DNA of 64,000 nucleotides from Algoriphagus sp. (GCF_024305035.1 NZ_JAMWZB010000017.1:1-64000); one strand, 5' to 3'. Positions 7,849-16,898 are shown, numbered from the stretch's first letter. Notes: generated by a model from the sequence alone, not told the origin. Numbers and translations are program-made.

Positions 7849-10800
7849 TTAGGAAGTTAGTATTCCTATTCTACTCCATTTCCACTCCCACTCCCACCCT
7901 TTTTCCTCCAATAAAATCGGATGATAGGCCATAGCTGCTTTGGCTGAGGGCGCATCAAAAAACCGTTGATCATCGGTTAAAATTGCTTTTTGATTGCCTT
8001 TAGCATCGGTAAAAAGTAAATCCATCACTGCAGAAGGGATTTCTTTGGAATAAGATGGATCGGATTTGATTAGGTATTTTTTCAAACTCCAATCCGATTC
8101 GAATCCTGCCACTTTCCACTCCGGAGCTGGAATATCACGGGCATGGCTTTGCACTTTGACCCAAGTCAAAAACTCCCTCAATAAGGCTAAACCCGGATTA
8201 TGAAGTTGACCGGGACGAAAATCTTCTGGTTCGATAGAAGAAATGACATGCAGCATTTTTCTAGCCCGGGTTATCGCCACATTCAATCGGTTCTCGGCTC
8301 CTGATTTTCCCAAAAGCCCAAAATTGGTTACCAGCTTCCCTTCCCGGTTTGAAGCATAGCCCAAAGATAAAATTACCTGATCAAACTCATCCCCCTGAAC
8401 ATTCTCGATATTTCGTACTTTGAGCGTGGAATCCTGAAAACCCGCTTTCCAAAGCGTCTCTCGAATCAGCTCCATCTGAAAATAATTACCTGTCACAATT
8501 CCGATGGAATCGGTTGGAGCCTCTTTTCGGATCATCCTGACCCGATTCAGCACCGCCTCTGATTCCAGTCGATTGATTTGATTTTCCCAGATCCCGGCTA
8601 CTTTTTCCCAGCAAAAGGGAGTCTTCCCAGCCTGAACAAGAGTATAATCGGGTAAGGTCTCCAAGCGACCTCCATAAAATTGGGTGTTCGAAAAATAAAT
8701 CAATCCCGGGTCGGCCGAGCGGTAATGCCCTTTAAGCTGCAAATTTTCAAAAAAATGCCCCGCCAACTCGAGCAGAGACTCCGCTTCATGTTCCATTCCT
8801 TCTTCCCCACTTTCCCACTTCACCTGATAAAAATCAGAGGGCCGAAGTTGCTTCGAATCTCCTGCCACCACCACTTGCTTCCCTCTCAGCATCGCCGGCA
8901 ATCCACGCTCGACCAGACACTGAGAGGCTTCATCAAAAATCACCAAATCAAATCCCTGATTTCTTGGAAATAGTGCAGAAACCGTCTCTGGGCTCCCTAG
9001 CCAGCAGGGAAGTACCCGAAAAATCTCTTCGGGAAATTCTTGGATCAATTTTCGGATAGGCCATTTTTGGCGTCTCTTACTCACCTGATGAAGCAGATTT
9101 CGATAGGTTAGTCGATTACCCAATCGGTTAAACTCCAGCTGCTCGGACACTTGTTCTCTGAGTCGAAGCAAGGCTAGATGCCGCGCATTCTTTCGCTTTT
9201 CAAGAATTGCTTTCCTGAGCTCCTCCATTTCATGGGTTAACCTTAGGGAACCCAGTTCTGTCAGTAAGGGATATCGCCGCTCGATTTCTCCGATCCAAGC
9301 CAGTCGCCAAGCCTTCCAAAAAATTGACTTAACTTCATCTTCGGCAGCATCAGGAAAGCCTTCGCTGAGTTTCTTTCCCAGTTCCTTGAATGCCCAACGT
9401 TCCAAAAATTGATCAAAACCCTGCAACTCTGAAAAAACGGCGGGCCAATTCGAAGGGTTATCTGGGAAAACACGGTCCAATCCCTTTTCCATCAAATCCA
9501 AAAATTGTGCTTCTGTCAACCAAAGTCGATAAGATAATACCTTGCCCCCCAACTGTTCAGCATAGGTTTGAATTGCGGCCAATGAAGATTGAAATTCTGA
9601 AAAGGCCAGGTTTTTCCAATCGGTTACCTGTTGAATTTCAGCCACCTCATCCCAGTTTTTTTTCAAGGCAAACAGCCGGTGAACTACTCGCAGCTCATCG
9701 GTAACTTGTCCGGTGGATTGGAATAAAAAAGAAGGGGGCAAATCCTTTTCCAGTTCCTGAATTTGGAGTCTTTCTTGGCATTCCTGCTGAAGTTCAAGTA
9801 AATTTTTAGTCTCAAAAGCCAATTGGTTTTGGGATAATACCCGGAAGGTGAGCGGAAACTTTGAGGAAGAAAATTTTGCTTGAAGCTTTCCGAAAAAGGT
9901 TTGTGAAAGTGGAATCAACTTAGCCAGTTCTTCCTCCAGCTTTTCAACATCTTTCTCCAAATCAAACTTCCATCCCGTGGAAAGTTCATTCGCCTGAACT
10001 AGGAATTGATGGATTTTATCCATGGATTTTTGCTCCTTCGGGTCAAAAAGGTAGCGAAACTCTTTTTCGGGATTGGAAAGCTGAGCCAAGCTGAATTGAA
10101 GTTGCTTGATTTTCTTCCAAAACTCCTGATCCGACCAGATTGCCTGCAAGACTACCTTCCCTTTGGCTCCTAAAAGAGCCTTGGGAAGATGAATTCGATG
10201 GTCTTCTAACTGAAGGAGTGCCGAAGAAATCTGGCTGAAATCCGAAGGCTGAACCACTGAAAATGAGATGCGCTTTTCCCAAAAGCCCCCTTGGAACTGA
10301 CGTTGGTAGGCGGAGAAAATTCGAAAATCCTGCTCAAATTGTTTGGCCTGTTCCTCATTTAGTTGAAGCAATTTGGGATCAGAAAAAGACCGTCCAGTTA
10401 AATCCGCCTGGAGATAAAGTGCCTTAATGGGGATTCCTGCAGGTTGATCGTCAAAAAGAGCGGTACGCACCTCTTCAAATTTTCCGCTCAGTCTGGATAT
10501 GGTCTTGGAAAGTAGGCTGAGCTCACGTTCCAGCTGAATGGCATCCATTCCACGATTTTGAACTTGATACGCTTCAACAGCTTGAATCTGATTTTGGATT
10601 TTCTCAAAAAGTAATTTTTGGTCTGCCTTAAAATCATGAACTAATCCCAAAAACTGACCAAAACCTGCCTTTTCCAATCGTTCAAAAACCACGTCCAAGG
10701 CAGCGCGCTTATGGGAAACTACAAGTACTTTTTTGCCGCGGGCGATGTAATCAGAGACTAAATTGGCAATCAATTGAGACTTACCTGTACCCGGAGGACC

Positions 10801-11721
10801 TTCAATTACCAGACTTTTCCCTTGACGAACTTTAATCAAAGCACTTTCCTGAGCGGCATCCAGCGGAAAAACAGGAAATAAATTTTCCTCCCGAATCGGT
10901 GCTTCGTTTTGGGCTGAACGAAAGTACTTTTCAAATAGCTCTTCTAGGGAGGATTCGGCATGCTCCTGCATCAAACCCTCATAATCTGAAAAAAGGAAAC
11001 TCCCCTTTTGAGCGAATTGACCTAACAGGGCATAAGGTTTTAACCTGACTTTTCCTTCAGAAAACCGCTCCTGATCGATTGAAATCTGAGAATGAGGAAA
11101 AGGAAGAATTTGATCTTCCAGAAGATTGGATTGGACCTGAATGGCGAAATATTCAGGGATTAGTTGAGCTAGGGCGGTCCGAAATTCAAGCGCATTTTTG
11201 GGAAGATTTTCCAGGAGTTCATCGGAAAAGGATTCAGGCAATTGCGCTCTGGTTGCCTGTCTCCAAGCCAAAAGAAAGGCTGGATTCCATTGCCAATTCC
11301 CCTCAGAACTCAACTCCCAAAAGCCATTTTCTTTTATTAGCTGAACCGGTTTTAATAGTAAAGGACTACGAATAACCTGCCCGTTGATCAGTTTTCCTTC
11401 TGCAAAAAGCCAGGCTAAATACAGGCTTTGTTCACCGGTTTCCTCCTGGGTCAACTGATCCCGAAACGCCATTCGGGAAAGTGTTTTGGAAACCTGATTG
11501 GCGGCTGCAGCGCGAGGGTCAAGATCGGGAGCAAGCTTAACTTTCTTTTGAGGTTCAATGGATTTTCGAAGGATCTCAAAGGCAGGCTCCCCAATCAAAA
11601 AATCAAAATCCCGAAGGTCCAGCATTCCATATCCCTCCAACTTCGGCAAATACAGAGACCTATTTCTGGAAGTCAGGTCGGTCAGCCGATTAAGATAGGT
11701 TTGGAATACGGATTCGGGCAT
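7849..11721 (-). CDS. Large superfamily 1 DNA/RNA helicase (DUF4011/AAA_11-AAA_12 type)
   Basis: The protein has 1290 residues. The N-terminal part (about 1-290) resembles the DUF4011-type module found in front of such helicases (LNRLTDLTSRNRSLYL). The helicase core has a Walker A box GPPGTGKS at 308-315, a Walker B DEASQ at about 930, GDSKQLRPSDFY (motif III) and LNVAITRARKML (motif VI, about 1145). The 600 residues between A and B are largely helical. The last 80 residues (DLLF...ILTDDQ...LLEEKGWEWEWKW) resemble a Vsr/MTES-type nuclease fold with a missing acidic residue (see findings). The gene begins immediately after the SDR stop (TAAATG) and is therefore co-transcribed with it. Relatives occur in defence loci and as housekeeping genes, and the substrate is unknown. 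Confidence 0.85.
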   Translation of the reverse strand: MPESVFQTYLNRLTDLTSRNRSLYLPKLEGYGMLDLRDFDFLIGEPAFEILRKSIEPQKKVKLAPDLDPRAAAANQVSKTLSRMAFRDQLTQEETGEQSLYLAWLFAEGKLINGQVIRSPLLLKPVQLIKENGFWELSSEGNWQWNPAFLLAWRQATRAQLPESFSDELLENLPKNALEFRTALAQLIPEYFAIQVQSNLLEDQILPFPHSQISIDQERFSEGKVRLKPYALLGQFAQKGSFLFSDYEGLMQEHAESSLEELFEKYFRSAQNEAPIREENLFPVFPLDAAQESALIKVRQGKSLVIEGPPGTGKSQLIANLVSDYIARGKKVLVVSHKRAALDVVFERLEKAGFGQFLGLVHDFKADQKLLFEKIQNQIQAVEAYQVQNRGMDAIQLERELSLLSKTISRLSGKFEEVRTALFDDQPAGIPIKALYLQADLTGRSFSDPKLLQLNEEQAKQFEQDFRIFSAYQRQFQGGFWEKRISFSVVQPSDFSQISSALLQLEDHRIHLPKALLGAKGKVVLQAIWSDQEFWKKIKQLQFSLAQLSNPEKEFRYLFDPKEQKSMDKIHQFLVQANELSTGWKFDLEKDVEKLEEELAKLIPLSQTFFGKLQAKFSSSKFPLTFRVLSQNQLAFETKNLLELQQECQERLQIQELEKDLPPSFLFQSTGQVTDELRVVHRLFALKKNWDEVAEIQQVTDWKNLAFSEFQSSLAAIQTYAEQLGGKVLSYRLWLTEAQFLDLMEKGLDRVFPDNPSNWPAVFSELQGFDQFLERWAFKELGKKLSEGFPDAAEDEVKSIFWKAWRLAWIGEIERRYPLLTELGSLRLTHEMEELRKAILEKRKNARHLALLRLREQVSEQLEFNRLGNRLTYRNLLHQVSKRRQKWPIRKLIQEFPEEIFRVLPCWLGSPETVSALFPRNQGFDLVIFDEASQCLVERGLPAMLRGKQVVVAGDSKQLRPSDFYQVKWESGEEGMEHEAESLLELAGHFFENLQLKGHYRSADPGLIYFSNTQFYGGRLETLPDYTLVQAGKTPFCWEKVAGIWENQINRLESEAVLNRVRMIRKEAPTDSIGIVTGNYFQMELIRETLWKAGFQDSTLKVRNIENVQGDEFDQVILSLGYASNREGKLVTNFGLLGKSGAENRLNVAITRARKMLHVISSIEPEDFRPGQLHNPGLALLREFLTWVKVQSHARDIPAPEWKVAGFESDWSLKKYLIKSDPSYSKEIPSAVMDLLFTDAKGNQKAILTDDQRFFDAPSAKAAMAYHPILLEEKGWEWEWKWSRIGILTS

Positions 11722-12534
11722 TTACGTAAAGGGAGAGTCTTTTTCTTTGGCCATCTGATTATACACAATTCCATCGAGAATTCCGGGAATCCATTTATTG
11801 AGAAATACAGCCAATTTTCCTTGCCCGGTAAGCACAATAGCTCGTTTTCGTCGAATCGTTGCCTTCAAAATATGCTCAGCCACTTCTTGGGAAGTCATCA
11901 TTTTCTGTTCATTTCGAGGAGATTCACCCTGAGAAGAACCATCGGCCGTTAGTGCCGTATTCCGAATATTGGAAGCGGTGAACCCGGGAGCTACAACCAA
12001 AACATGGACTCCTTTTTTCATGACCTCGGTACGTAAGGCTTCAAAAAACCCATTCATGGCATATTTACTTGCAGTGTAGGCCGTCCGGGCAGGCGTACCT
12101 CGGTAGCCATTGATCGAAGAGATCCCGATAATGGAGCCCTTAGAGGCTAAAATTGCTGGAAGACAAAATTTGGTCGCATAGACTGTTCCCCAAAAATTGG
12201 TATCCATCACCTTACGAAAGACCTCCAAATCCAAGTCCTCAAAAAGGGCCCGCATGGAAATCCCTGCATTGTTGATTAAAATATCTATTCGACCATAGTG
12301 GGATAGCGTTTCTTTGGCCATTCTTTCATTATCGCTTTCCGAACCTGCATCTGCTAAAATGGGGAGTATTGCTATGTTTTTTGATTGCAGTTTGCCAGTC
12401 GTTTGTTCCAATTTCTGCGGATTTCTGCCTGTGATCGCAATTTTGGCTCCCTGTCTACCAAATACTTCTGCACAGGCCTCTCCGATTCCTGAAGTGGCTC
12501 CGGTAATGAGGACGACTTTATCTTTGAATTTCAT
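11722..12534 (-). CDS. Short-chain dehydrogenase/reductase
   Basis: This classical SDR has 270 residues: NAD(P)-binding TGATSGIGEACAE (11-23), structural NNAGIS, catalytic serines in GISSING and the active-site YTASK. The C-terminal extension (about 220-270, with KATIRRKRAIVLTG and a hydrophobic KLAVFLNKWIPGILDG helix) is common in membrane-associated SDRs of lipid or steroid-like substrates. The substrate is unknown. The stop codon directly abuts the start of the helicase gene downstream, so the two share a transcript. The partnership looks accidental rather than functional. Confidence 0.88.
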   Translation of the reverse strand: MKFKDKVVLITGATSGIGEACAEVFGRQGAKIAITGRNPQKLEQTTGKLQSKNIAILPILADAGSESDNERMAKETLSHYGRIDILINNAGISMRALFEDLDLEVFRKVMDTNFWGTVYATKFCLPAILASKGSIIGISSINGYRGTPARTAYTASKYAMNGFFEALRTEVMKKGVHVLVVAPGFTASNIRNTALTADGSSQGESPRNEQKMMTSQEVAEHILKATIRRKRAIVLTGQGKLAVFLNKWIPGILDGIVYNQMAKEKDSPFT

Positions 12535-12644
12535 GCTAGAAAATTAGAAGGTAAAGATAGGAATTAGCCTTGAAAACCCATTTTCATACGAGATGATATA
12601 CACTTCTTCGATCAGGTGAAGAAGAAAGGAGAAACGAAGGTGCA

Positions 12645-13802
12645 TTAGTTTCGAATCGTGATTTTTTTGAAAATCAACCTGTCCTCCAACGAATCAAAGG
12701 AAACAAAAAACCCATCTTTTAAAACCATCAAATCATAAGGGTTGAGTTTCGAATTCAAGGGTATTTCAATTTCTTCCAATCTGGTATTATTTTCTGAAAT
12801 TCGTAGTAAGGTTTTCTGATTGGGGCCACCGGATTGATTATCCAGCATCTTGGAAATTGATTCTTCGGTGTATTTTTTATAGAAAACTCTCCAAATTTCC
12901 TTTCTGATTGGATCATAGTTGACTGAAAAATAAAAATCTGTACCCAATTGAAAAGCCTTTCCCCTATCGGTTTGCCGCTCCGTAAAATCAATAAAATTAA
13001 GGTCTTCCCTTAACCTGCTTCCCATCCATTGGAAGGGTTTCATTTTCTTGGTTTGGATATCCAAAAGGAAAATAGAATCAGAAAGCGGAAAACTTACCAG
13101 GTATTGCCCGAGTGCCTTGTAGGGTGAAATACTGGGAATAATCTGTTCGGGTCCTCCAAAAAATTCACCACTTTTATAGGAATTAGGGAATCCTAACAAG
13201 CTTGAACATTCCCCTGAAATTAAATCAAGTTCAACTAAGAGGTTTTCTTTTTGATAGCCCGTTAAAAATGGATCAACATCAGGGATAACCGGGATATAAA
13301 GGGCGTTTCCCACTTTAAAAATCCGTGATTTTGAACTACTCCAAGGTAATACGGAATTCTCATCAGGCCTATTGCCTGAGCTATGCTTTATTCTGTAAGA
13401 TTGAAGTACTCTTCCTGAAGAATCAGCCAAGGAAACCCGATATTGGTACCTGTCAATCAAAAAAATAGAATCGTAAGAATGGAAATAAAATTCAGTCACA
13501 TTTCCCACCCCATGTGGTCCTTCATTCTCAAATTCAAGCGTTAAATCAAGCGTAGAATCATTCAATGAGTTAATGAAGAGGTAATTGGGATTGGAGGAAA
13601 AGTAATTCATTCTAATGAGATGTGCTTCGCCTGATGCGTCTTCCCAGAGTTGTGTCAAAAGCGCAAAATTGGTTGATTTGGCATGGATTGGAATTTGTCT
13701 CTCCTCATTAAATTCTAAAAATGATTCTGTCCTATCCACTCGGTTGGTCCTTGTCTCTCCACAAGCACACAAAGCTAAAAGTACAAAAACCAGCCCCTTC
13801 AT
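12645..13802 (-). CDS. DUF4221-like beta-propeller lipoprotein
   Basis: This secreted protein of 385 residues has a lipoprotein signal (VFVLLALCACGE, acylated Cys probably residue 14). The mature part is a series of beta-rich blades (NYLFINSLNDSTLDLTLE, EFYFHSYDSIFLIDRYQYR, RIFKVGNALYIPVIPDVD) as in the DUF4221/6-bladed-propeller proteins that are multiplied in Cytophagales genomes. A function is not known. It probably sits in the outer or inner membrane facing the periplasm. A second member of the group lies at 50736-51875. It has its own transcription unit, divergent from rlmD with an 80-bp gap. Confidence 0.72.
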   Translation of the reverse strand: MKGLVFVLLALCACGETRTNRVDRTESFLEFNEERQIPIHAKSTNFALLTQLWEDASGEAHLIRMNYFSSNPNYLFINSLNDSTLDLTLEFENEGPHGVGNVTEFYFHSYDSIFLIDRYQYRVSLADSSGRVLQSYRIKHSSGNRPDENSVLPWSSSKSRIFKVGNALYIPVIPDVDPFLTGYQKENLLVELDLISGECSSLLGFPNSYKSGEFFGGPEQIIPSISPYKALGQYLVSFPLSDSIFLLDIQTKKMKPFQWMGSRLREDLNFIDFTERQTDRGKAFQLGTDFYFSVNYDPIRKEIWRVFYKKYTEESISKMLDNQSGGPNQKTLLRISENNTRLEEIEIPLNSKLNPYDLMVLKDGFFVSFDSLEDRLIFKKITIRN

Positions 13803-13868
13803 CTTTTTATAATTAGTAAGAGGCCTAAGTTACTGTTTATACCGATTATTCAAATCCCCTTTTTTCCC

Positions 13869-13876
13869 TAATTTTG
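13869..13876 (+). promoter_or_regulatory. -7 element in front of rlmD
   Basis: TAATTTTG matches the Bacteroidota -7 consensus TAnnTTTG and is followed by GCGCCC and the ATG at 13882. A clear -33 TTTG is not visible. The arrangement predicts a nearly leaderless transcript and supports the ATG at 13882 as the start. Confidence 0.4.
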
Positions 13877-13881
13877 CGCCC

Positions 13882-15288
13882 ATGTCGAGAAAAATGAAAA
13901 ATAAGGTCATTACCGATCTAGTGATCGAGCGCATCGCTTCAGAGGGCAAATGTGTCGGACATCATGAGGGCAAGGTGGTTTTTGTCAATCAAGTGGCCCC
14001 AGGTGATGTGGTGGATGTTCGGATTACCCGGGGAAAAAGCTCTTTTATGGAAGGAGAGGCCGTTCATTTTCATGAATACTCCAAAGACCGAGTCGAACCG
14101 TTTTGTTCTCATTTCGGGACTTGCGGGGGGTGCAAATGGCAGCACATCAATTATGAGTTGCAAAAAAACTACAAACGGCAACAAGTCGTGGATCAATTTG
14201 AGCGAATAGCCAAAGTTCCCATTCCTGAGGTGCTTCCCATTTTAGGTTCCGAAAAGACCCAATATTACCGCAATAAACTTGACTTTACTTTTTCCAATAA
14301 AAAATGGTTGACCCTGGATCAAATTCGATCCGGAGAAGACTTTGACCGGAATGCACTGGGATTTCATATCCCAAAGATGTTTGACAAAATCATTGACATC
14401 GAGCACTGTTATCTCCAAGGCGGAATCTCCAATGATCTTAGAAATCAACTCCGAGCCTTTGCCTTAGCCAATTCGTTGAGCTTCTATGACATCCGGGAGC
14501 AAGTGGGCTTATTGAGAAACCTGATCATCCGAACCACCTCCACTGCCCAAACCATGGTGATTGTCCAATTCGGAGAAAATGATTCGCAAGGAATCGAATT
14601 GGTCATGAAATTTTTGAACGCTAAATTCCCCGAAATCACTTCCTTACTTTATGTCATTAACACCAAAGGAAACGAGACCTTCCATGATTTGGAATTGGTG
14701 ACTTTTGCTGGAAAAGATTACATCGAAGAAGAAATGGAAGGCTTAACCTTCCGGATCGGTCCCAAATCTTTTTACCAAACCAATTCGGAACAAGCCTACG
14801 AATTGTACAAAGTAGCCCGTGATTTTGCACAGCTGAAGGGCGATGAAGTGGTTTATGACCTTTACACCGGCACCGGAACGATTGCCAACTTTGTGGCCAA
14901 AAAAGCCAAGCAGGTGATCGGAGTTGAATACGTGGAAGCGGCCATTGAGGACGCCAAACTCAATTCCCAAATCAACGGAATCGAAAACACTCGTTTTTAT
15001 GCCGGGGATATGAAAGATGTCCTCAAGGAGGAGTTTATCCAGCAACATGCAGCTCCGGACGTGATTATCACCGATCCGCCCAGAGCCGGGATGCACGAAG
15101 ACGTGGTGAATATGCTGGTTCGACTTGCCGCACCAACGATCGTTTATGTATCCTGCAATCCTGCCACGCAGGCCAGAGACATTGCCCTGTTGGGAGAAAA
15201 GTACCAAGTGGAACGAATTCAGCCCGTGGATATGTTTCCCCAGACCTATCACGTAGAAAATGTTGTACGCTTAACACTCAAATCATGA
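13882..15288 (+). CDS. rlmD: 23S rRNA (uracil-5-)-methyltransferase RlmD/RumA
   Basis: This SAM-dependent enzyme of 468 residues methylates a uridine of 23S rRNA at carbon 5. An N-terminal TRAM RNA-binding domain (about 8-65) is followed by the Fe-S cysteine cluster Cys75, Cys81, Cys84 (CSHFGTCGGC) and Cys176 (EHCYLQ). The Rossmann methyltransferase domain shows VYDLYTGTGTIANFVA, TDPPRAGMHEDV and the nucleophile Cys425 in YVSCNPATQ. Bacteroidota often carry several RumA-type paralogues, so the exact target base (U1939, U747 or both) is inferred from the family. The stop overlaps the next start (ATGA). Confidence 0.92.
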   Translation: MSRKMKNKVITDLVIERIASEGKCVGHHEGKVVFVNQVAPGDVVDVRITRGKSSFMEGEAVHFHEYSKDRVEPFCSHFGTCGGCKWQHINYELQKNYKRQQVVDQFERIAKVPIPEVLPILGSEKTQYYRNKLDFTFSNKKWLTLDQIRSGEDFDRNALGFHIPKMFDKIIDIEHCYLQGGISNDLRNQLRAFALANSLSFYDIREQVGLLRNLIIRTTSTAQTMVIVQFGENDSQGIELVMKFLNAKFPEITSLLYVINTKGNETFHDLELVTFAGKDYIEEEMEGLTFRIGPKSFYQTNSEQAYELYKVARDFAQLKGDEVVYDLYTGTGTIANFVAKKAKQVIGVEYVEAAIEDAKLNSQINGIENTRFYAGDMKDVLKEEFIQQHAAPDVIITDPPRAGMHEDVVNMLVRLAAPTIVYVSCNPATQARDIALLGEKYQVERIQPVDMFPQTYHVENVVRLTLKS

Positions 15289-15662
15289 TTTCAGATTTCA
15301 ACGATCCCGAACTCAGCGGAAAATACTTAGGTACCATCACGAGTGATTTTGTGAAAATAGCTGAGGTGCTCAAAGAAGCCTCTTATCAGGTGCGCTCCCG
15401 TGGTTTTTCGGATTATCCGATTTTTCCGATCTCGAAAGAAATGCAACCTATCGGGAAAATTTTCTTGGGAAAGGCGGAGAAAAATCTCGACTGGAACTAC
15501 TTCATTACCTACGTGGACGAGTTTGTACAGCGAAAATTGATTGCCGAAGAGTCTTTGCCTGAGTTTGAGAAAGCCTACAAAGATCCGGATGAGTTTTGTT
15601 GCTTATTCGTCATTGATGGCGCCTTTACCAGCTTTGTCTATGTCCCTTATCCGGAGGAGTAA
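15285..15662 (+). CDS. Conserved hypothetical protein, translationally coupled to rlmD
   Basis: This is a soluble acidic protein of 125 residues with no signal peptide or membrane helix. It contains aromatic-rich blocks (NLDWNYFITYVDEFVQR, EFCCLFVIDGAFTSFVYVP) and looks like a single compact alpha/beta domain. I recognise it only as a small protein of Bacteroidota type and assign no function. The four-base ATGA overlap with rlmD shows that it is made with the methyltransferase, so a link to RNA or translation is possible but unproven. It is the last gene before a 1.2-kb gene-free zone. Confidence 0.75.
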   Translation: MISDFNDPELSGKYLGTITSDFVKIAEVLKEASYQVRSRGFSDYPIFPISKEMQPIGKIFLGKAEKNLDWNYFITYVDEFVQRKLIAEESLPEFEKAYKDPDEFCCLFVIDGAFTSFVYVPYPEE

Positions 15663-16125
15663 AATCAACCTTTAACTAGTTCATTCCCCGGAGTATCTAG
15701 AATCGCTAGGAACGCTATTTTTCGTCCCATTTTTTCCTTGGAATGTATCCATCCGAGCCACCCACCTGGTTTGATCGGATGGATAGATGAAATAAATGTT
15801 TCCAAGTTGGATTTGGAGAGTGGATGGATAGGTTTTTTAGAGTAGAGCATTAAAGAAATCCAAAGCGGCGTAAGGGCTAATAATTCTCTTTAAGCAGTTT
15901 TTTTGTGGCAGTACATTGAAAGGTATTTTGTTAGGCGTTGCCACTAAAAATCCCAAGGTTTTTAATCCCTCAGCTAGTAGTCCTAAGCATAGAGAAAGTG
16001 AAAAGGGTAAGCCCTTCAATGAATGGACTTTAAGTGACTTTATAAAATTAGGGAAGTGTAATTTTTGTAAAACACTTCTAGTTTGAGCGGCTAGTTATAC
16101 AAAAAGACGGATTTCGTAATTCTTC

Positions 16126-16175
16126 AAATATCGGCTCTGGATCAGATTTTTTAAAATATCGGCTCTAGCTCAGAT
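16126..16175. repeat. Imperfect direct repeat of 22 bp
   Basis: The unit AAATATCGGCTCT(g/a)G(a/c)TCAGAT-like sequence occurs at 16126-16147 and 16154-16175, with two mismatches and a period of 28 bp. Its role is unknown. It lies just beyond the IS3 relic and may be part of an element end or of an old duplication. Confidence 0.55.
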
Positions 16176-16267
16176 AATGTTGTTTACTTGCTCTTTTCAT
16201 AGGTTTGTTTTTGTGGCAAACCTACAGCTGGTAGGGGAACTATGAAAGATATACTTGGTGGGGTGGA

Positions 16268-16399
16268 TACCTTCTTCCAGAGGTAAAATGTACCTCGGTG
16301 AATCCCCAATTCACGGTAGTGTTCATTCACATCCCTACCGGACTCATACTCCTTGACAGCCTAGATGATCTGGTTTTCGGTAAATCTTGACTTTTTCAT
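16268..16399 (-). pseudogene. IS3-family transposase OrfA relic
   Basis: Read on the minus strand from the ATG at 16399, the first codons give MKKSRFTENQII, then a TAG (16361-16363), then AVKEYESGRDVNEHY and RELGIHRGTFYLWKK. This is the typical N-terminal helix-turn-helix of IS3-group OrfA proteins (R-F-T-E-x-Q-I, GI..TFY.WKK). Similarity ends at about codon 44, where the usual Y-G-G/leucine-zipper part should follow. The gene is therefore interrupted by a stop and truncated. Upstream on the same strand, TGTAAGCTTCCCC and AAAAATAGGACAGTTTAA (about 16430-16465) look like the terminal repeat of the element. No OrfB remains. Confidence 0.75.
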
Positions 16400-16766
16400 A
16401 CAGTCTAAAGTTAGTGACTTTGTCCTCTTTTAAACTGTCCTATTTTTGGGGAAGCTTACACATCCTATACAGTCCCTACTGATTCCTACTCTAAGTTTAT
16501 TGTTCTTGTACTTCGGTTCGCCCGACGAATAAAAAGTAGAATTGAAAAACGGATCGAACTTCCCACTATCAAGCTGAGTGAAGCCTCCCTTGGTACTCAG
16601 TAAGGAAGAGGTCCGTAGTTGGTCTAAAGCCCCTAGCTACTTAAGTATCGAATTCGGATCGGATTGTTCTATGGGTGTAGACTTCCCTGGTATTTCAAGA
16701 ACCTAAAAAATCGAGGGCTTGGATTTTGTTAAACGTCCATCGTTAAGAAAATCAATTCTCTTGTGA

Positions 16767-16898
16767 ACATTTTTAGCGAGGAACCAGCTTGTAGGGGAGA
16801 TTCATGTCAAGGATGCAAAAGGCAAAAAAGACAAGTATCTCCCGCAAGCAGACCTATCCATTCGGGGAATTAAGCCTAAAATCTGGCTTTTCAATCCG
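16767..16898 (+). pseudogene. Tyrosine recombinase (integrase) fragment
   Basis: The plus frame gives LVGEIHVKDAKGKKDKYLP followed by about 13 residues and KPKIWLFNP. This matches the stretch of phage/XerD-type integrases that includes the catalytic beta-hairpin lysine (I-H-V-K-x-A-K-G-K-K-D-R-Y) and the later KP..WLF segment. The catalytic Arg and the HxxR/Tyr parts are missing on both sides. An in-frame TGA lies just before it (16764-16766), and the fragment runs straight into the 3' end of thiL. It is a dead piece of an integrase, evidence of an old insertion here. Confidence 0.65.

Larger units (their letters stand above)
15663..16898. other. Gene-free relic zone with decayed mobile-element fragments
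   Basis: No intact gene lies in these 1236 bp. It holds an IS3-type orfA relic (16268-16399, minus), a tyrosine-recombinase fragment (16767-16898, plus), two open frames of about 70 codons that read like protein debris (15874-16086 plus; 16430-16636 minus), an imperfect 22-bp direct repeat (16126-16175) and a 9-bp perfect inverted repeat TCCATCCGA/TCGGATGGA (15748-15756 and 15775-15783). Taken together it looks like a former integration site that has eroded. Confidence 0.65.

Noticed and set aside
12603..12624. Hairpin CTTCTTC/GAAGAAG between the DUF4221 gene and the SDR gene
   Set aside because: No T-run follows on either strand, so it is not listed as a terminator.
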